Shown here in pieces: positions 32,682 to 40,801 of a stretch of 64,000 nt of DNA. Made by a program: the position numbers and the translations under genes. The stretch is from positions 4,278,001-4,342,000 of the forward strand of contig NZ_CP087164.1 of NCBI RefSeq assembly GCF_021172045.1, read 5' to 3'. The notes beneath the pieces are model-generated. The model was not told where the DNA came from. It was given only the letters and a program-made list of their open reading frames with translations, and ran no database searches. This DNA is from Capillimicrobium parvum. Lineage in GTDB: Bacteria; Actinomycetota; Thermoleophilia; Solirubrobacterales; Solirubrobacteraceae. Each line of letters starts with the position of its first letter. Within the stretch, counting starts at the first letter, position 1.

Positions 32682-34610
32682 ATGTGTGGAATTGCCGGAC
32701 AACTGCGCCACGACGGGCGGCCCGTCGATCCTGGTCTCGTCGACCGGATGTCGGCCGCCCAGGAGCACCGCGGGCCCGACCAGCGCGGATCGCACTTCGA
32801 CGGACCCGTCGGTCTGGGGATCCAGCGCCTGGCGGTCGTCGACACCGTGCACGGCGACCAGCCGGTGGCCAACGAGGACGGCTCGGTCGTCGTCGTCCTC
32901 AACGGGGAGATCTACGACTACCAGTCGCTGCGCCGGCGGCTGCGGCAGGCCGGCCACCGGTTCTCGACCGGCGGCGACACCGAGACGATCGTGCACCTCT
33001 ACGAGGACTACGGCGTCGACTGCGTCAAGCACCTGCACGGCATGTTCGCCTTCGCGCTGTGGGACGCGCGCCGGCGACTCCTGCTCCTCGCGCGCGACCG
33101 CGTCGGCAAGAAGCCGCTGTTCTACGCCCCCGGGGACGGGGCGCTCACGTTCGCCTCCGAGCTCGGCGCGCTGATGCAGGACCACGAGCTGCCGCGGCGC
33201 CTCGACCCCGTGGCGATCGACCGGTACCTGGCGTTCGGCTACGTGCCCGCGCCGCTCAGCGCGTTCGCCGGAGTGCGCAAGCTCGAGCCCGGCCGGCGCC
33301 TGATCGCGCAGGATGGGCGGCTGTTCCTGGATCGCTACTGGCAGCTCGACTTCGGCTCCCCGCTGGACGTCGGCGACGAGCACGAGCTCGAGGAGCGCAT
33401 CCGCGAGGAGCTGCGCGCCGCGACGCGACGCCGGATGGTGGCCGACGTCCCGATCGGCGCCTTCCTCTCCGGCGGGATCGACTCGTCGGCCGTCGTGGCC
33501 GCCATGGCCGAATGCAGCAGCGCGCCCGTGCGGACGTTCTCGATCGGGTTCGACCACGAGCCCTTCGACGAGCTGCCCCAGGCGCGCCGCATCGCCCAGC
33601 TGTTCGGCACCGACCATGAGGAGTTCGTCGTCCGCCCGGACGCGATCGCCATCGTCCCCCGCATCGTCCGCCACTACGGCGAGCCGTTCGCGGACTCCTC
33701 CGCGATCCCCACCTTCCTGCTCTCGGAGCTGACGAGCCGCCACGTGACGGTGGCGCTCACCGGCGACGGGGGCGACGAGTGCTTCGCCGGCTACACGCGC
33801 TTCGTGGCCAACACGCTCGCGGCGCGGCTCGACGGGCTGCCGGCCGGCGTCCGCCGTGCGGCCGCACTGCTGGCGCGTCGCCTGCCCGCCGGCGAGTCGG
33901 CGCCCGCCGCCGTCGCGCGGGCGCGCCGCCTGGGCGTCACGCTCGGCCTCGACCCGGCACAGCGCTACGCCGCGTACGTCCTGCGGTGCGACGCCGCTCA
34001 GCGCCGGGCCCTGTACGACCCGGCGTTCCTGGGTGAGCTCGGGTCGGCCGCCCCCGCCGAATCGGTCATCACCCGCGTCTGGGACCAGGCCTCCGGTGAT
34101 GACGTCCTGGCTCGCATGCTGGAGGTCGACGGCGCGACGCACCTCCCCGACGACCTGATCGCCAAGGTGGACATCGCCACCATGGCTCACGGGCTAGAGG
34201 CGCGTTCGCCATTCCTGGACGCCGACCTCATGCAGCTTGCGGCCTCGATCCCGTCGGACCTGAAGATCCGGGGCCGCGAGAAGAAGTGGATCTTGCGCCG
34301 GGCCCTGCGCGGCTGGATCCCGGACGAGATCCTCGACCGCCCCAAGCAGGGCTTCTCCGTGCCGATGGGCGACTGGCTGGCCGGAGAGCTGCATGCCGAT
34401 GTGCGCGAGGTCCTGCTCGACCCCGTGACCCTCGGCCGCGGGATCTTCGACGAGAAGGGGATCCGGGCGATGCTCGGCCGCGTGGTCGCCGGCGATCAGC
34501 GGGCCGGCTTCCGCGTCTGGAGCCTGTACATGCTCGAGACCTGGCAACGCGAGTTCCTCGATCGCGCGGCGCCGGCGCCCGTGCCCGCCGCGGCGGTGTC
34601 GTCGGCGTGA
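32682..34610 (+). CDS. asnB: Asparagine synthase-type glutamine amidotransferase
   Basis: A 642-residue class II amidotransferase. Cys2 of MCGIAGQLR is the N-terminal nucleophile that hydrolyses glutamine. The synthetase half has the PP-loop LSGGIDSSAVVAAM near residue 268 and the later GDGGDECFAGYTRF and KVDIATMAHGLEARSPFLD blocks that define AsnB. Length and motifs are complete. AsnB paralogues in surface-glycan loci often amidate sugar carboxyl groups, not aspartate; that specialisation is inferred from location. ATG 32682 is fixed by the need for Cys2. It overlaps the next gene by 4 bp. Confidence 0.9.
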   Translation: MCGIAGQLRHDGRPVDPGLVDRMSAAQEHRGPDQRGSHFDGPVGLGIQRLAVVDTVHGDQPVANEDGSVVVVLNGEIYDYQSLRRRLRQAGHRFSTGGDTETIVHLYEDYGVDCVKHLHGMFAFALWDARRRLLLLARDRVGKKPLFYAPGDGALTFASELGALMQDHELPRRLDPVAIDRYLAFGYVPAPLSAFAGVRKLEPGRRLIAQDGRLFLDRYWQLDFGSPLDVGDEHELEERIREELRAATRRRMVADVPIGAFLSGGIDSSAVVAAMAECSSAPVRTFSIGFDHEPFDELPQARRIAQLFGTDHEEFVVRPDAIAIVPRIVRHYGEPFADSSAIPTFLLSELTSRHVTVALTGDGGDECFAGYTRFVANTLAARLDGLPAGVRRAAALLARRLPAGESAPAAVARARRLGVTLGLDPAQRYAAYVLRCDAAQRRALYDPAFLGELGSAAPAESVITRVWDQASGDDVLARMLEVDGATHLPDDLIAKVDIATMAHGLEARSPFLDADLMQLAASIPSDLKIRGREKKWILRRALRGWIPDEILDRPKQGFSVPMGDWLAGELHADVREVLLDPVTLGRGIFDEKGIRAMLGRVVAGDQRAGFRVWSLYMLETWQREFLDRAAPAPVPAAAVSSA

Positions 34611-35527
34611 CCGACCGAGTCCTCGTCATCTCGCCGGTGCACAACGAGGCGGCGCACATCGAGCGCGTCGTCCGGGCGATGGCGGCGCAGGAGCATCCGC
34701 CGGAGCGCTGGATCGTCGTGGACGACGCCTCGACGGACGACACCCCGCGCATCCTGCGCGAGCTCGCGCCCGAGGTCCCGTTCATGGACGTCGTCAGCCG
34801 CGAGCCGTCGCCCGACCTGGACGCCGCGCCTGACCGGCTGGCCCTCGCGGCCGCCCCGCGCGCGTTCAACGCCGGGTTGCGCGTGGCCGGAACGGCCGGG
34901 TTCACGCACGTCATGAAGCTGGACGGCGACATCGAGCTCCCGCCCTCGTACCTGCGCGAGCTCCTCGCGGCGTTCGCCCGCGAGCCCCGGCTGGGACTCG
35001 CCGGCGGCGTCCTCGTCGAGCCGATCGGCGATCGGCTCGTGCCGATCCGGATCGCCCCCGACCACGTCCACGGCGCGGTCAAGTGCTACTCGGCCGCCTG
35101 CCTGGAGGCCATCGGCGGCATTCCGGAGTGCCTCGGCTGGGACACGCTCGACGAGGCCTACGCCCGGATGCGCGGCTTCGACCCGCGGCACCTGCCGCAG
35201 CTCGTGGCCACCCATCACCGGCCGATCGGCAGCGCCGACGGAACCCTGCGCGGCCACGCCCGTCATGGCGCGTGCGCGTACCTCGCCCACTACCCCGCCT
35301 ACTGGGTCGTGGCGCGCTCCGCCCGCGTCGCCCGCCGCCGGCCGCGGGCCATCTCGGGCGCCGCGTTCATCGCCGGATACGCAGCGGCGGTGCTCCGGCG
35401 CCAGCCGCGGATCGACGACCCCGAGCTGCGGCGCTTCGTGCGGCGCCAGCTCCGCCTGCGGGTCCGGCGCGAGGCCGGCGCGGCGGTCATGGCCGTACTG
35501 GTCGGCCGGCGTCCGCGTCGCGCGTAG
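34607..35527 (+). CDS. Family 2 glycosyltransferase
   Basis: A 306-residue GT-A enzyme. VLVISPVHNEAAHIERVV is followed by WIVVDDASTDDTPRIL, and the acidic motif is KLDGDIELP near residue 106. The C-terminal region with YLAHYPAYWVVARSARVA is basic and amphipathic and may rest on the membrane. GTG 34607 is the only start giving the complete N-terminal strand; it overlaps asnB by GTGA, so the two are coupled. The gene is followed by an unusual tandem repeat array. Confidence 0.85.
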   Translation: MTDRVLVISPVHNEAAHIERVVRAMAAQEHPPERWIVVDDASTDDTPRILRELAPEVPFMDVVSREPSPDLDAAPDRLALAAAPRAFNAGLRVAGTAGFTHVMKLDGDIELPPSYLRELLAAFAREPRLGLAGGVLVEPIGDRLVPIRIAPDHVHGAVKCYSAACLEAIGGIPECLGWDTLDEAYARMRGFDPRHLPQLVATHHRPIGSADGTLRGHARHGACAYLAHYPAYWVVARSARVARRRPRAISGAAFIAGYAAAVLRRQPRIDDPELRRFVRRQLRLRVRREAGAAVMAVLVGRRPRRA

Positions 35528-35537
35528 CGCCGGCGAG

Positions 35538-35737
35538 ACGCGGGTCAACCCGCAAGGCGCGGGTCAACCCGAGGCGCGGGTCAACCCGAGGCGCGGGTCA
35601 ACCCGAGGCGCGGGTCAACCCGAGGCGCGGGTCAACCCCGCAAGGCGCGGATCAACCCCGCAAGGCGCGGATCAACCCCGCAAGGCGCGGATCAACCCCG
35701 CAAGGCGCGGATCAACCCGTAAGGCGCGGATCAGCCG
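35538..35737. repeat. Tandem array of 17- and 20-bp units between convergent genes
   Basis: About five units of GAGGCGCGGGTCAACCC (17 bp) are followed by about five of GCAAGGCGCGGATCAACCCC (20 bp, last copies degenerate). Each unit holds a short dyad CGGGT-CA-ACCCG. There are no unique spacers, so it is not a CRISPR. The units resemble the terminal sequence of the adjacent oxidoreductase gene (GCGAGGTGCGGGTCAGCC), suggesting they arose from it. Confidence 0.9.
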
Positions 35738-35820
35738 GCGACGGCGTCCGTCGCGCGTCGCGCCCGCGAGGTGCGGGTCAGCCGGCGACCGCGTCGCGCG
35801 TCGCGCTGGCGAGGTGCGGC
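35731..35820 (-). repeat. Imperfect duplication of the 3' end of the oxidoreductase gene
   Basis: Copy B (35778-35820) is the true end of the gene including its TGA; copy A (35731-35777) repeats it downstream with a few substitutions and small indels. Both start TCAGCCGGCGAC on the plus strand. Confidence 0.8.
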
Positions 35821-36881
35821 AGGGCGACCGGCGCGCCATGGCGGGCGACGGACGTCTCGGCCGCCTCGAGGACGCCGACGACCTCGAGGCCGAGCTCGGC
35901 GTGTGACTGCGGCTGGGCGCCCGTCACGATGGCGTGGGCGAAGTCCGCCAGCTCGAGGCTGAGCGGCTCGGCGGGCTCCACGCGGGGAATGACCACCTCG
36001 CCGGTGCGATACGTGAGCTGGTACTCGCCGAAGTTGGCCGGCGGCGGCCCGAAGTCCATCCCGCGGTCGTAGATGCGCACGGGCTCGTCGGATGCGGTGT
36101 CGTCGTAGACGACCATGCGCCGGCTGCCGACCACGACCATCTGGCGCACCTTGCGCGGAGCCAGCCACGACACCTGGATGTTGGCGGTGGCGCCCTCCGC
36201 GAAGCCGACGGTCATGAACGCCGTCTCCGCGACGTCGCTGCGGTAGACGCTGCAGCCCGACGCCGACACCCGGACCGGACACTGGTCCAGCCAGCTGAAC
36301 AGGATCGACAGGTCGTGCGGCGCCAGATCGCAGAGAACCCCGTCGTTCTGGTACTTGCCGAGGTTCATGCGCGAGGACGTGACGAAGTAGACGTCGCCCA
36401 CGACGCCGTCGCGGATCAGCTCTCCCACGAGACGAACCGCGGGGCTGTAGATGAACGTGTGACCGGGCATGAGGACGCGACCCGCGTTCCGCGCGGCCGT
36501 GATCAGGTCGCGCGCCTCGGCCGTCGTCCTGGCCATCGGCTTCTCGACGAGCACGTGCTTGCCCGCCAGCAGCGCGCGGCGGACGAGCGCATGATGCGTG
36601 CGCGGGGCCGTCGCGACGAGGACGGCGTCGATCGAGGGATCGTCCAGTACGCGGTCGAACTCGGTGACCGTGGCGAGCCCCGGATGGCGGCGCTCGCAGG
36701 CGTGCCGGCGGACCGGGTCGGTGTCGCACATCACGCGCATCTCGAGCTCCGGGCGCTCGATGACGTTGCGGACGAGGTTCGGCCCCCAGTAGCCGTAGCC
36801 GACCACCGCGGTGCCGATCGGGGGTGTGTCCGCGAGCGGCGACGCTACCGTGGTCTGCGAGCCTGCGGCGACGAGCAGCAC
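35778..36881 (-). CDS. Gfo/Idh/MocA-family sugar-nucleotide oxidoreductase (WlbA-like)
   Basis: A 367-residue NAD(P)-dependent dehydrogenase. N-terminal Rossmann motif VVGYGYWGPNLVRN, the family signature HVLVEKPMA with the catalytic Lys near residue 116, and the C-terminal alpha/beta domain including GHTFIYSPAV. The YWGPNLVRN form is shared with UDP-N-acetyl-hexosamine(uronic acid) 3-dehydrogenases such as WlbA, which would pair well with the DegT aminotransferase at 40780. GTG 36881 gives a ~28-residue lead before the Rossmann strand; no better start exists. The gene lies ~200 bp downstream of an EPS-type promoter motif. Confidence 0.8.
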   Translation of the reverse strand: MLLVAAGSQTTVASPLADTPPIGTAVVGYGYWGPNLVRNVIERPELEMRVMCDTDPVRRHACERRHPGLATVTEFDRVLDDPSIDAVLVATAPRTHHALVRRALLAGKHVLVEKPMARTTAEARDLITAARNAGRVLMPGHTFIYSPAVRLVGELIRDGVVGDVYFVTSSRMNLGKYQNDGVLCDLAPHDLSILFSWLDQCPVRVSASGCSVYRSDVAETAFMTVGFAEGATANIQVSWLAPRKVRQMVVVGSRRMVVYDDTASDEPVRIYDRGMDFGPPPANFGEYQLTYRTGEVVIPRVEPAEPLSLELADFAHAIVTGAQPQSHAELGLEVVGVLEAAETSVARHGAPVALPHLASATRDAVAG

Positions 36882-36884
36882 CGG

Positions 36885-37082
36885 TCAGCGACCCCGCCCG
36901 GATGAGACGAAGCCGCAAGGCACGGCGGCGGCGCCGAAGCGGCCGCCGTCGCGTGCGTCACGGCGGGTCGTGACGCCATCGACCGGGCGGCCGGCACCCG
37001 ACCGCGGGCGGCGGCGGCGATCGCGCACACCGCTCCGCTGATCTTCGGCGCCGTGCGCCACCAGGTCGATCCTTGCGTCCAT
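36885..37082 (-). CDS. Possible leaderless small ORF upstream of the oxidoreductase
   Basis: ATG 37082 lies 6 bp after the EPS-type -10 element and opens a 65-codon Arg-rich frame that ends 3 bp before the oxidoreductase GTG. No homologue is recognised, and the composition (many Arg, Gly, Asp) is what any GC-rich frame would give. It may be a leader ORF or simply an untranslated leader. Apart from this frame I see nothing in 36882-37163. Confidence 0.25.
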   Translation of the reverse strand: MDARIDLVAHGAEDQRSGVRDRRRRPRSGAGRPVDGVTTRRDARDGGRFGAAAVPCGFVSSGRGR

Positions 37083-37088
37083 CATCGG

Positions 37089-37117
37089 ATCAACGTCACC
37101 GGAGGCGCAGGGCTTGC
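37089..37117 (-). promoter_or_regulatory. EPS-type promoter motif (GCAAG-N17-CGTTGAT)
   Basis: Minus strand GCAAG (37117-37113), a 17-bp spacer, CGTTGAT (37095-37089). It is oriented toward the oxidoreductase gene, whose start is 207 bp away, and lies just downstream of the stop of the regulator gene at 37164-37889. Confidence 0.6.
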
Positions 37118-37163
37118 GCGGACCGTCGCCGACGTGCTTCTGGCGCCGCCGCGCTGCCGGCCG

Positions 37164-37889
37164 CTAGGCGGCGACGAGCGACGTCCGCACGACGCGGTCG
37201 GCGATCGCGACGACGTCGGCCCGGCGATGGACTCCGAGCTTGCGCATGACGTTCTTGAGATGCCGGTACACCGTCTCCCGGGTCAGGAAGAGGTCGTCGG
37301 CCACCTCGCTCGGCGACGCGCCCGCCCGGAACAGATCGACGATCTCCCATTCCCGGTCGGTCAGCGGGCTGTCCACGGGACGCAGGCCGCGGGCCGCGGT
37401 CTGCACGGTCCGCATCCGCTCGATCAGGCTCGCGGTCAGCGTGCGGGGGATGACGACCTCGCCCCGGGCGACCACGTGCAGCGCGCGGATCATGCTGTCG
37501 ACGCCCTGCGCCTTGGAGACGACGGCTGCCGCGCCGGCCCGCAGGAGGTCGAGCAGCACGTCGTCGTCCGTCACCGCCGTGAACACCACGACGATGGTCC
37601 CGGGAGCATGCTCCGCGATCTGACGGATGGCGACGGCCGCATCCTGTCCCGGCATGCGCGCCTCGATCACCGCGAAATCGGGGCGCTGCACGCAGACCAT
37701 CTCGACCGCCTTGGCGCCGTCGCCCGTCTCGGCGCCGACCATGAAGTCGTGGGTCGCGATCAGCGCGCGCCGGATGACCTGACGCGAGATCGGATCCGGG
37801 TCCGCCAGCACCGTCCGGCGGGCATCACGCGCCGACCGGCGGATGGGAGATGACGGGGCTCTACGTTCGATCGTCTGCATGGCTGGCAT
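37164..37889 (-). CDS. NarL/LuxR-type response regulator with Glu in place of the phospho-acceptor Asp
   Basis: A 241-residue two-domain regulator. The receiver domain (about 24-145) keeps the Thr and Lys (VVVFTAV, VVSKAQG), but RPDFAVIEARMPG has Glu76 where Asp is expected, and the acidic pair reads ADPDP, not ADDHP. The C-terminal GerE/LuxR HTH runs from LTDREWEIVDLF to TRETVYRHLKNVMRKLGVHRR. It probably works without phosphorylation. It is divergently transcribed from a paralogue at 38095 and surrounded by EPS genes; no kinase gene is adjacent. ATG 37889 or 37880 could be the start. Confidence 0.85.
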   Translation of the reverse strand: MPAMQTIERRAPSSPIRRSARDARRTVLADPDPISRQVIRRALIATHDFMVGAETGDGAKAVEMVCVQRPDFAVIEARMPGQDAAVAIRQIAEHAPGTIVVVFTAVTDDDVLLDLLRAGAAAVVSKAQGVDSMIRALHVVARGEVVIPRTLTASLIERMRTVQTAARGLRPVDSPLTDREWEIVDLFRAGASPSEVADDLFLTRETVYRHLKNVMRKLGVHRRADVVAIADRVVRTSLVAA

Positions 37890-37929
37890 GGTCCGAGGAC
37901 TCCCGGTATCGGCATCGCTCGGTCGTAAC

Positions 37930-37959
37930 TTGACACCCGTTCGTCAAGATGACTATAAG
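37930..37959 (+). promoter_or_regulatory. Sigma-70-like promoter with an overlapping inverted repeat
   Basis: TTGACA (37930-37935), an 18-bp spacer and TATAAG (37954-37959), unusually close to consensus for this genome and lying in a relatively AT-rich stretch. ACTTGAC (37928-37934) and GTCAAGA (37943-37949) form an inverted repeat over the -35 box, a likely operator. It drives the regulator gene at 38095, leaving a ~130-nt leader. Confidence 0.65.
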
Positions 37960-38094
37960 TATCAACACACGGCGGGTAAAGGGCCTGCATCCACGCGGCG
38001 GGGAAAGCAGTTCCGCGGGATGCATCGGCCTTCACAGGATGTTCTCAACCTCTCCGCCAGATGCCGGAATACCCGAAATTCGGCGGGTTCCTCC

Positions 38095-38799
38095 ATGTAT
38101 GAAAACACTCATGTTTCCAATTTTCCTCCGCGCCCCGGCGACCCGGTGCGCCTCATCGTCGCCGACCGTGAGCCCGTCCGGCTCCGGACGGCCCGACAGG
38201 TGATCGAAGGCGCCCGGTTCCGCGTGGTGGCGGAGGCGGGTGACGGAGTCGAGGCGGTCGAGCTCGCCCGCTACTGCCGCCCGCAGATCCTGCTGCTGCT
38301 GAGCCCCGACCTCGGCCGGCGCGACGCGGTCAGCGTCGTGGGCGAGCTGGCCCGGACCGCGCCCGGCGTCCGGACCGTCGTGCTCTCCGCGCAACCGGAC
38401 CCTGAGCTCGAGGAGCGAGTTCTCCTGGCGGGCGCCAGCGGATACATGACCCAGCCGGTCTTCGACGAGACGCTGCTGCGGGCGCTCGAGGGCGTCGCGT
38501 GCGGCGAGGTCATCAGCTCGCGCCAGGTCATCGATCGGATGGTCCACCGCCTGCAGGCCCTTCCCCGGGCGGGTCAGGGCATACGCCCGGTCCGCAGCCG
38601 GCTGAGCGACCGCGAGTGGCAGGTGCTCGACCTGCTGAGCGCCGGATGCGCCCCCGCGGAGGCGGCCGACCAACTGGGGCTCTCGCCCGACACGATCGAC
38701 AGCCATCTCCGGAGCGCGGAGCGCAAGCTCGGCGTGCGCGGGCGCGAGGCCGCCATCGCAGCGGCGGGCGACCTCATCGACGCGGTACTGGCGTCCTGA
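38095..38799 (+). CDS. NarL/LuxR-type response regulator with degenerate receiver
   Basis: A 234-residue paralogue of the regulator at 37164. In the receiver the phospho-acceptor position is Leu69 (CRPQILLLLSPDLG), the acidic pocket is ADREP, and the conserved Lys is lost (GYMTQPVF), so phosphorylation is very unlikely. The HTH domain is intact (LSDREWQVLDLLSAGCAPAEAADQLGLSP). The linker GIRPVRSRL is shared with the sister proteins. ATG 38095 is the first Met before the receiver. The last 26 bp overlap the convergent glycosyltransferase gene. Confidence 0.85.
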   Translation: MYENTHVSNFPPRPGDPVRLIVADREPVRLRTARQVIEGARFRVVAEAGDGVEAVELARYCRPQILLLLSPDLGRRDAVSVVGELARTAPGVRTVVLSAQPDPELEERVLLAGASGYMTQPVFDETLLRALEGVACGEVISSRQVIDRMVHRLQALPRAGQGIRPVRSRLSDREWQVLDLLSAGCAPAEAADQLGLSPDTIDSHLRSAERKLGVRGREAAIAAAGDLIDAVLAS

Positions 38800-40039
38800 G
38801 CTCCAGCGGCGGCCACGCCGTACGCCACCGCCGGGAGGTCCGCGCGACCCGCCGCGCGACGAGGTCATCGACCGTCGCCAGATACCCGCGCCGCTGCTCG
38901 TCCCAGCGCAGGGTGCGCATCCGCTCCGCGGCGCGCGCAGCGCGTGCCGCGGCCGCCTGCGGGTCCGCGCACAGCTCCGCGAGCGCGTCGGCGAGCGACG
39001 CCGGTGAGCCGGGATCCGCGTAGCGCAGCTCCTCGCCGGTGAAGTACCGCTCGATCCCGGCCAGCCGCGAGCTCGCGACCGGAAGGCCCATGTGCACGTA
39101 CTCGAGGAGCTTGACCGGCAGCAGGAGGTTCGTGAACGCGTCGCTGAGCGTGGGCACCACGCCGATGTGCGCGGCCTCGAGCTGCGCCGGGATGTCGGTG
39201 AAGGCAACCGGCCTCGGCGCGACCGACACGCGGCCGGGCGCGACGCCGGCCGCAAGCGACGCGAGCGCATCCCGTTCGTCGCCGGACCCGAGGACGCTCA
39301 ACCGCAGGCGCGGCACCCGCTCGCCCAGCGCGCCGACGGCCCGGATGAGCACCTCCACGCCGAACCGCTCGGGCAGGCCGCCGTGATAGATCGCGCGGAC
39401 CTCCCCCGCGTCCGGAACGGACACCGGCGGCCGCGGCGGCCCGAAGACGCGCTCGTCGGGCGAGTTCATCACCACGACGGTCCGGTTCACGCCGACCCCC
39501 CGGGCCGCGAGCACGGCCTTCGCCTCCTCCGTCACCGTGATGACGGCATCGGCGGCCGCGGCCGAAAGACGCTCCTCGAGCCGCAGCAGGCCGCCTCCGC
39601 GCACGCCGAAGCGCGTCTCGAACAGCTCGGGCAGCGTGTCGTGCACGTTGAGGATGAGCGGCACGCCGGCGAGCCTCGGCACGAGCGCCGCGGCCACGAG
39701 CGCGTCCGGCATGTTGTGCGCCTCGACGAGATCCAGGCGGCGGCGCGCGTGCAGCGTGGCGACGCATCGCATGGCCGCGGCCGTGAACCCGGCGTAGCCG
39801 TGCAGAAGGGCCCGCGCCGAGCCTCGCCGCCGGTCCGGCGCGAGCGCGTGGATCTCGACGCTCCCGTGCCCGCGGATGGTCCGGCCCGACGCGCCGACGC
39901 CGACGGCGTGGACCTCGTCGCCACGCTCGGCCAGGGCCCCCGCCAGCCGCTGGATGCGCGAGTCGGTGCGGTAGTCGGAGTAGTGGACCATGCAGACGCG
40001 CAGCGGGCGCCGCGTCCCTGGAGCGCCGACCGGCGTCAT
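38774..40039 (-). CDS. Family 4 (GT-B) glycosyltransferase
   Basis: A 421-residue GT-B enzyme. VCMVHYSDYRTDSRIQRLAGAL is the N-terminal donor-loop region, AHNMPDALVAAALVPRLAGVPLILNVHD follows, and the C-terminal Rossmann half has YHGGLPERFGVEVLIRAVG and DAFTNLLLPVKLLEYVHMGLPV at the place of the EX7E motif (E in KLLEY). It is coupled to the sugar transferase gene by an ATGA overlap, so it may add the second sugar to the primed lipid carrier. Its 3' end overlaps the convergent regulator gene. Confidence 0.85.
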   Translation of the reverse strand: MTPVGAPGTRRPLRVCMVHYSDYRTDSRIQRLAGALAERGDEVHAVGVGASGRTIRGHGSVEIHALAPDRRRGSARALLHGYAGFTAAAMRCVATLHARRRLDLVEAHNMPDALVAAALVPRLAGVPLILNVHDTLPELFETRFGVRGGGLLRLEERLSAAAADAVITVTEEAKAVLAARGVGVNRTVVVMNSPDERVFGPPRPPVSVPDAGEVRAIYHGGLPERFGVEVLIRAVGALGERVPRLRLSVLGSGDERDALASLAAGVAPGRVSVAPRPVAFTDIPAQLEAAHIGVVPTLSDAFTNLLLPVKLLEYVHMGLPVASSRLAGIERYFTGEELRYADPGSPASLADALAELCADPQAAAARAARAAERMRTLRWDEQRRGYLATVDDLVARRVARTSRRWRTAWPPLELRTPVPRR

Positions 40040-40767
40040 GCCACGCCGCGGCGCGCGACCACGACCCAGAGCGTCTTGAACAGGATCACGCAGTCGCCGC
40101 GCAGCGTGGTCGTCAGCGCATACTCGACGTCGAAGCTCACCATCTCCTCGTACGTGCGCTCGTTGCGGCCGCTGACCTGCCACAGGCCGGTCATCCCGGG
40201 GCGCACCCGGAAGCGGTCGAAGTACCACTCGGGGTACCGCTCGACCTCGTAGGCGATCACCGGGCGGGGGCCGACGAGCGACATGTCGCCGCGCAGGACG
40301 TTCCAGAGCTGGGGCAGCTCGTCGAGGCTCCAGCGGCGGAGCGAGCGGCCGATCCCGGTGACCCGGTCGTCGCCCGCAAGCTTGTACAGACCCTGGCGCG
40401 GACCGTCGGGCGTCCCCGCGATGAGGCCGCTCACGTACTCACGATGAGCCGCCGCGTCGCTGTCGGTCCACATCGTGCGGAACTTCAGGACCGTGAACGG
40501 CCTCATGCCGCGCCCGATGCGCTGCTGGCGGAAGAGCGCCGGCCCCGGCGAGCTCAGACGGACGGCGATCGCGATGACCGCCATCACGGGCGAGAGGAAG
40601 AGGAGCACGATGGCCGCTCCCGTGACGTCTCGCGCCCGCCGGGCGGCCGCCGACCACCACGGCTCGCCGATCCGGTCCGGCATGGCGTCCCAGTTGGGGA
40701 CGGGCGTCGGAGGGGCGCCGGCGGTGAGCGACGTCCCGGCGTGGGTGACAGGTGCTTCGGCGGCCAT
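40036..40767 (-). CDS. Polyprenyl-phosphate sugar-1-phosphate transferase (initiating enzyme)
   Basis: A 243-residue monotopic/short PGT of the WcaJ/RfbP C-terminal-domain type: one membrane segment (DVTGAAIVLLFLSPVMAVIAIAVRL), then LFRQQRIGRG, KFRTM, the catalytic-site block DELPQLWNVLRGDMSLVGPRP and RPGMTGLWQVSGRN. It transfers a sugar-1-phosphate onto undecaprenyl phosphate and so starts repeat-unit assembly. The large N-terminal membrane domain of WbaP-like enzymes is absent. ATG 40767 lies exactly 5 bp after an EPS-type -10 element. It overlaps the downstream glycosyltransferase. Confidence 0.92.
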   Translation of the reverse strand: MAAEAPVTHAGTSLTAGAPPTPVPNWDAMPDRIGEPWWSAAARRARDVTGAAIVLLFLSPVMAVIAIAVRLSSPGPALFRQQRIGRGMRPFTVLKFRTMWTDSDAAAHREYVSGLIAGTPDGPRQGLYKLAGDDRVTGIGRSLRRWSLDELPQLWNVLRGDMSLVGPRPVIAYEVERYPEWYFDRFRVRPGMTGLWQVSGRNERTYEEMVSFDVEYALTTTLRGDCVILFKTLWVVVARRGVA

Positions 40768-40772
40768 GCCGA

Positions 40773-40801
40773 CTCAACGTCAGACGGCGACCCGCGCTTG
40801 C
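40773..40801 (-). promoter_or_regulatory. EPS-type promoter motif (GCAAG-N17-CGTTGAG)
   Basis: Minus strand GCAAG (40801-40797), a 17-bp spacer, CGTTGAG (40779-40773), 5 bp to ATG 40767. Its -35 half and spacer lie in the final codons of the aminotransferase gene. Confidence 0.65.

Noticed and set aside
35538-35737. Short regular repeats considered as a CRISPR array
   Set aside because: Units abut without unique spacers and there are no cas genes; it is a tandem repeat derived from an adjacent gene end.
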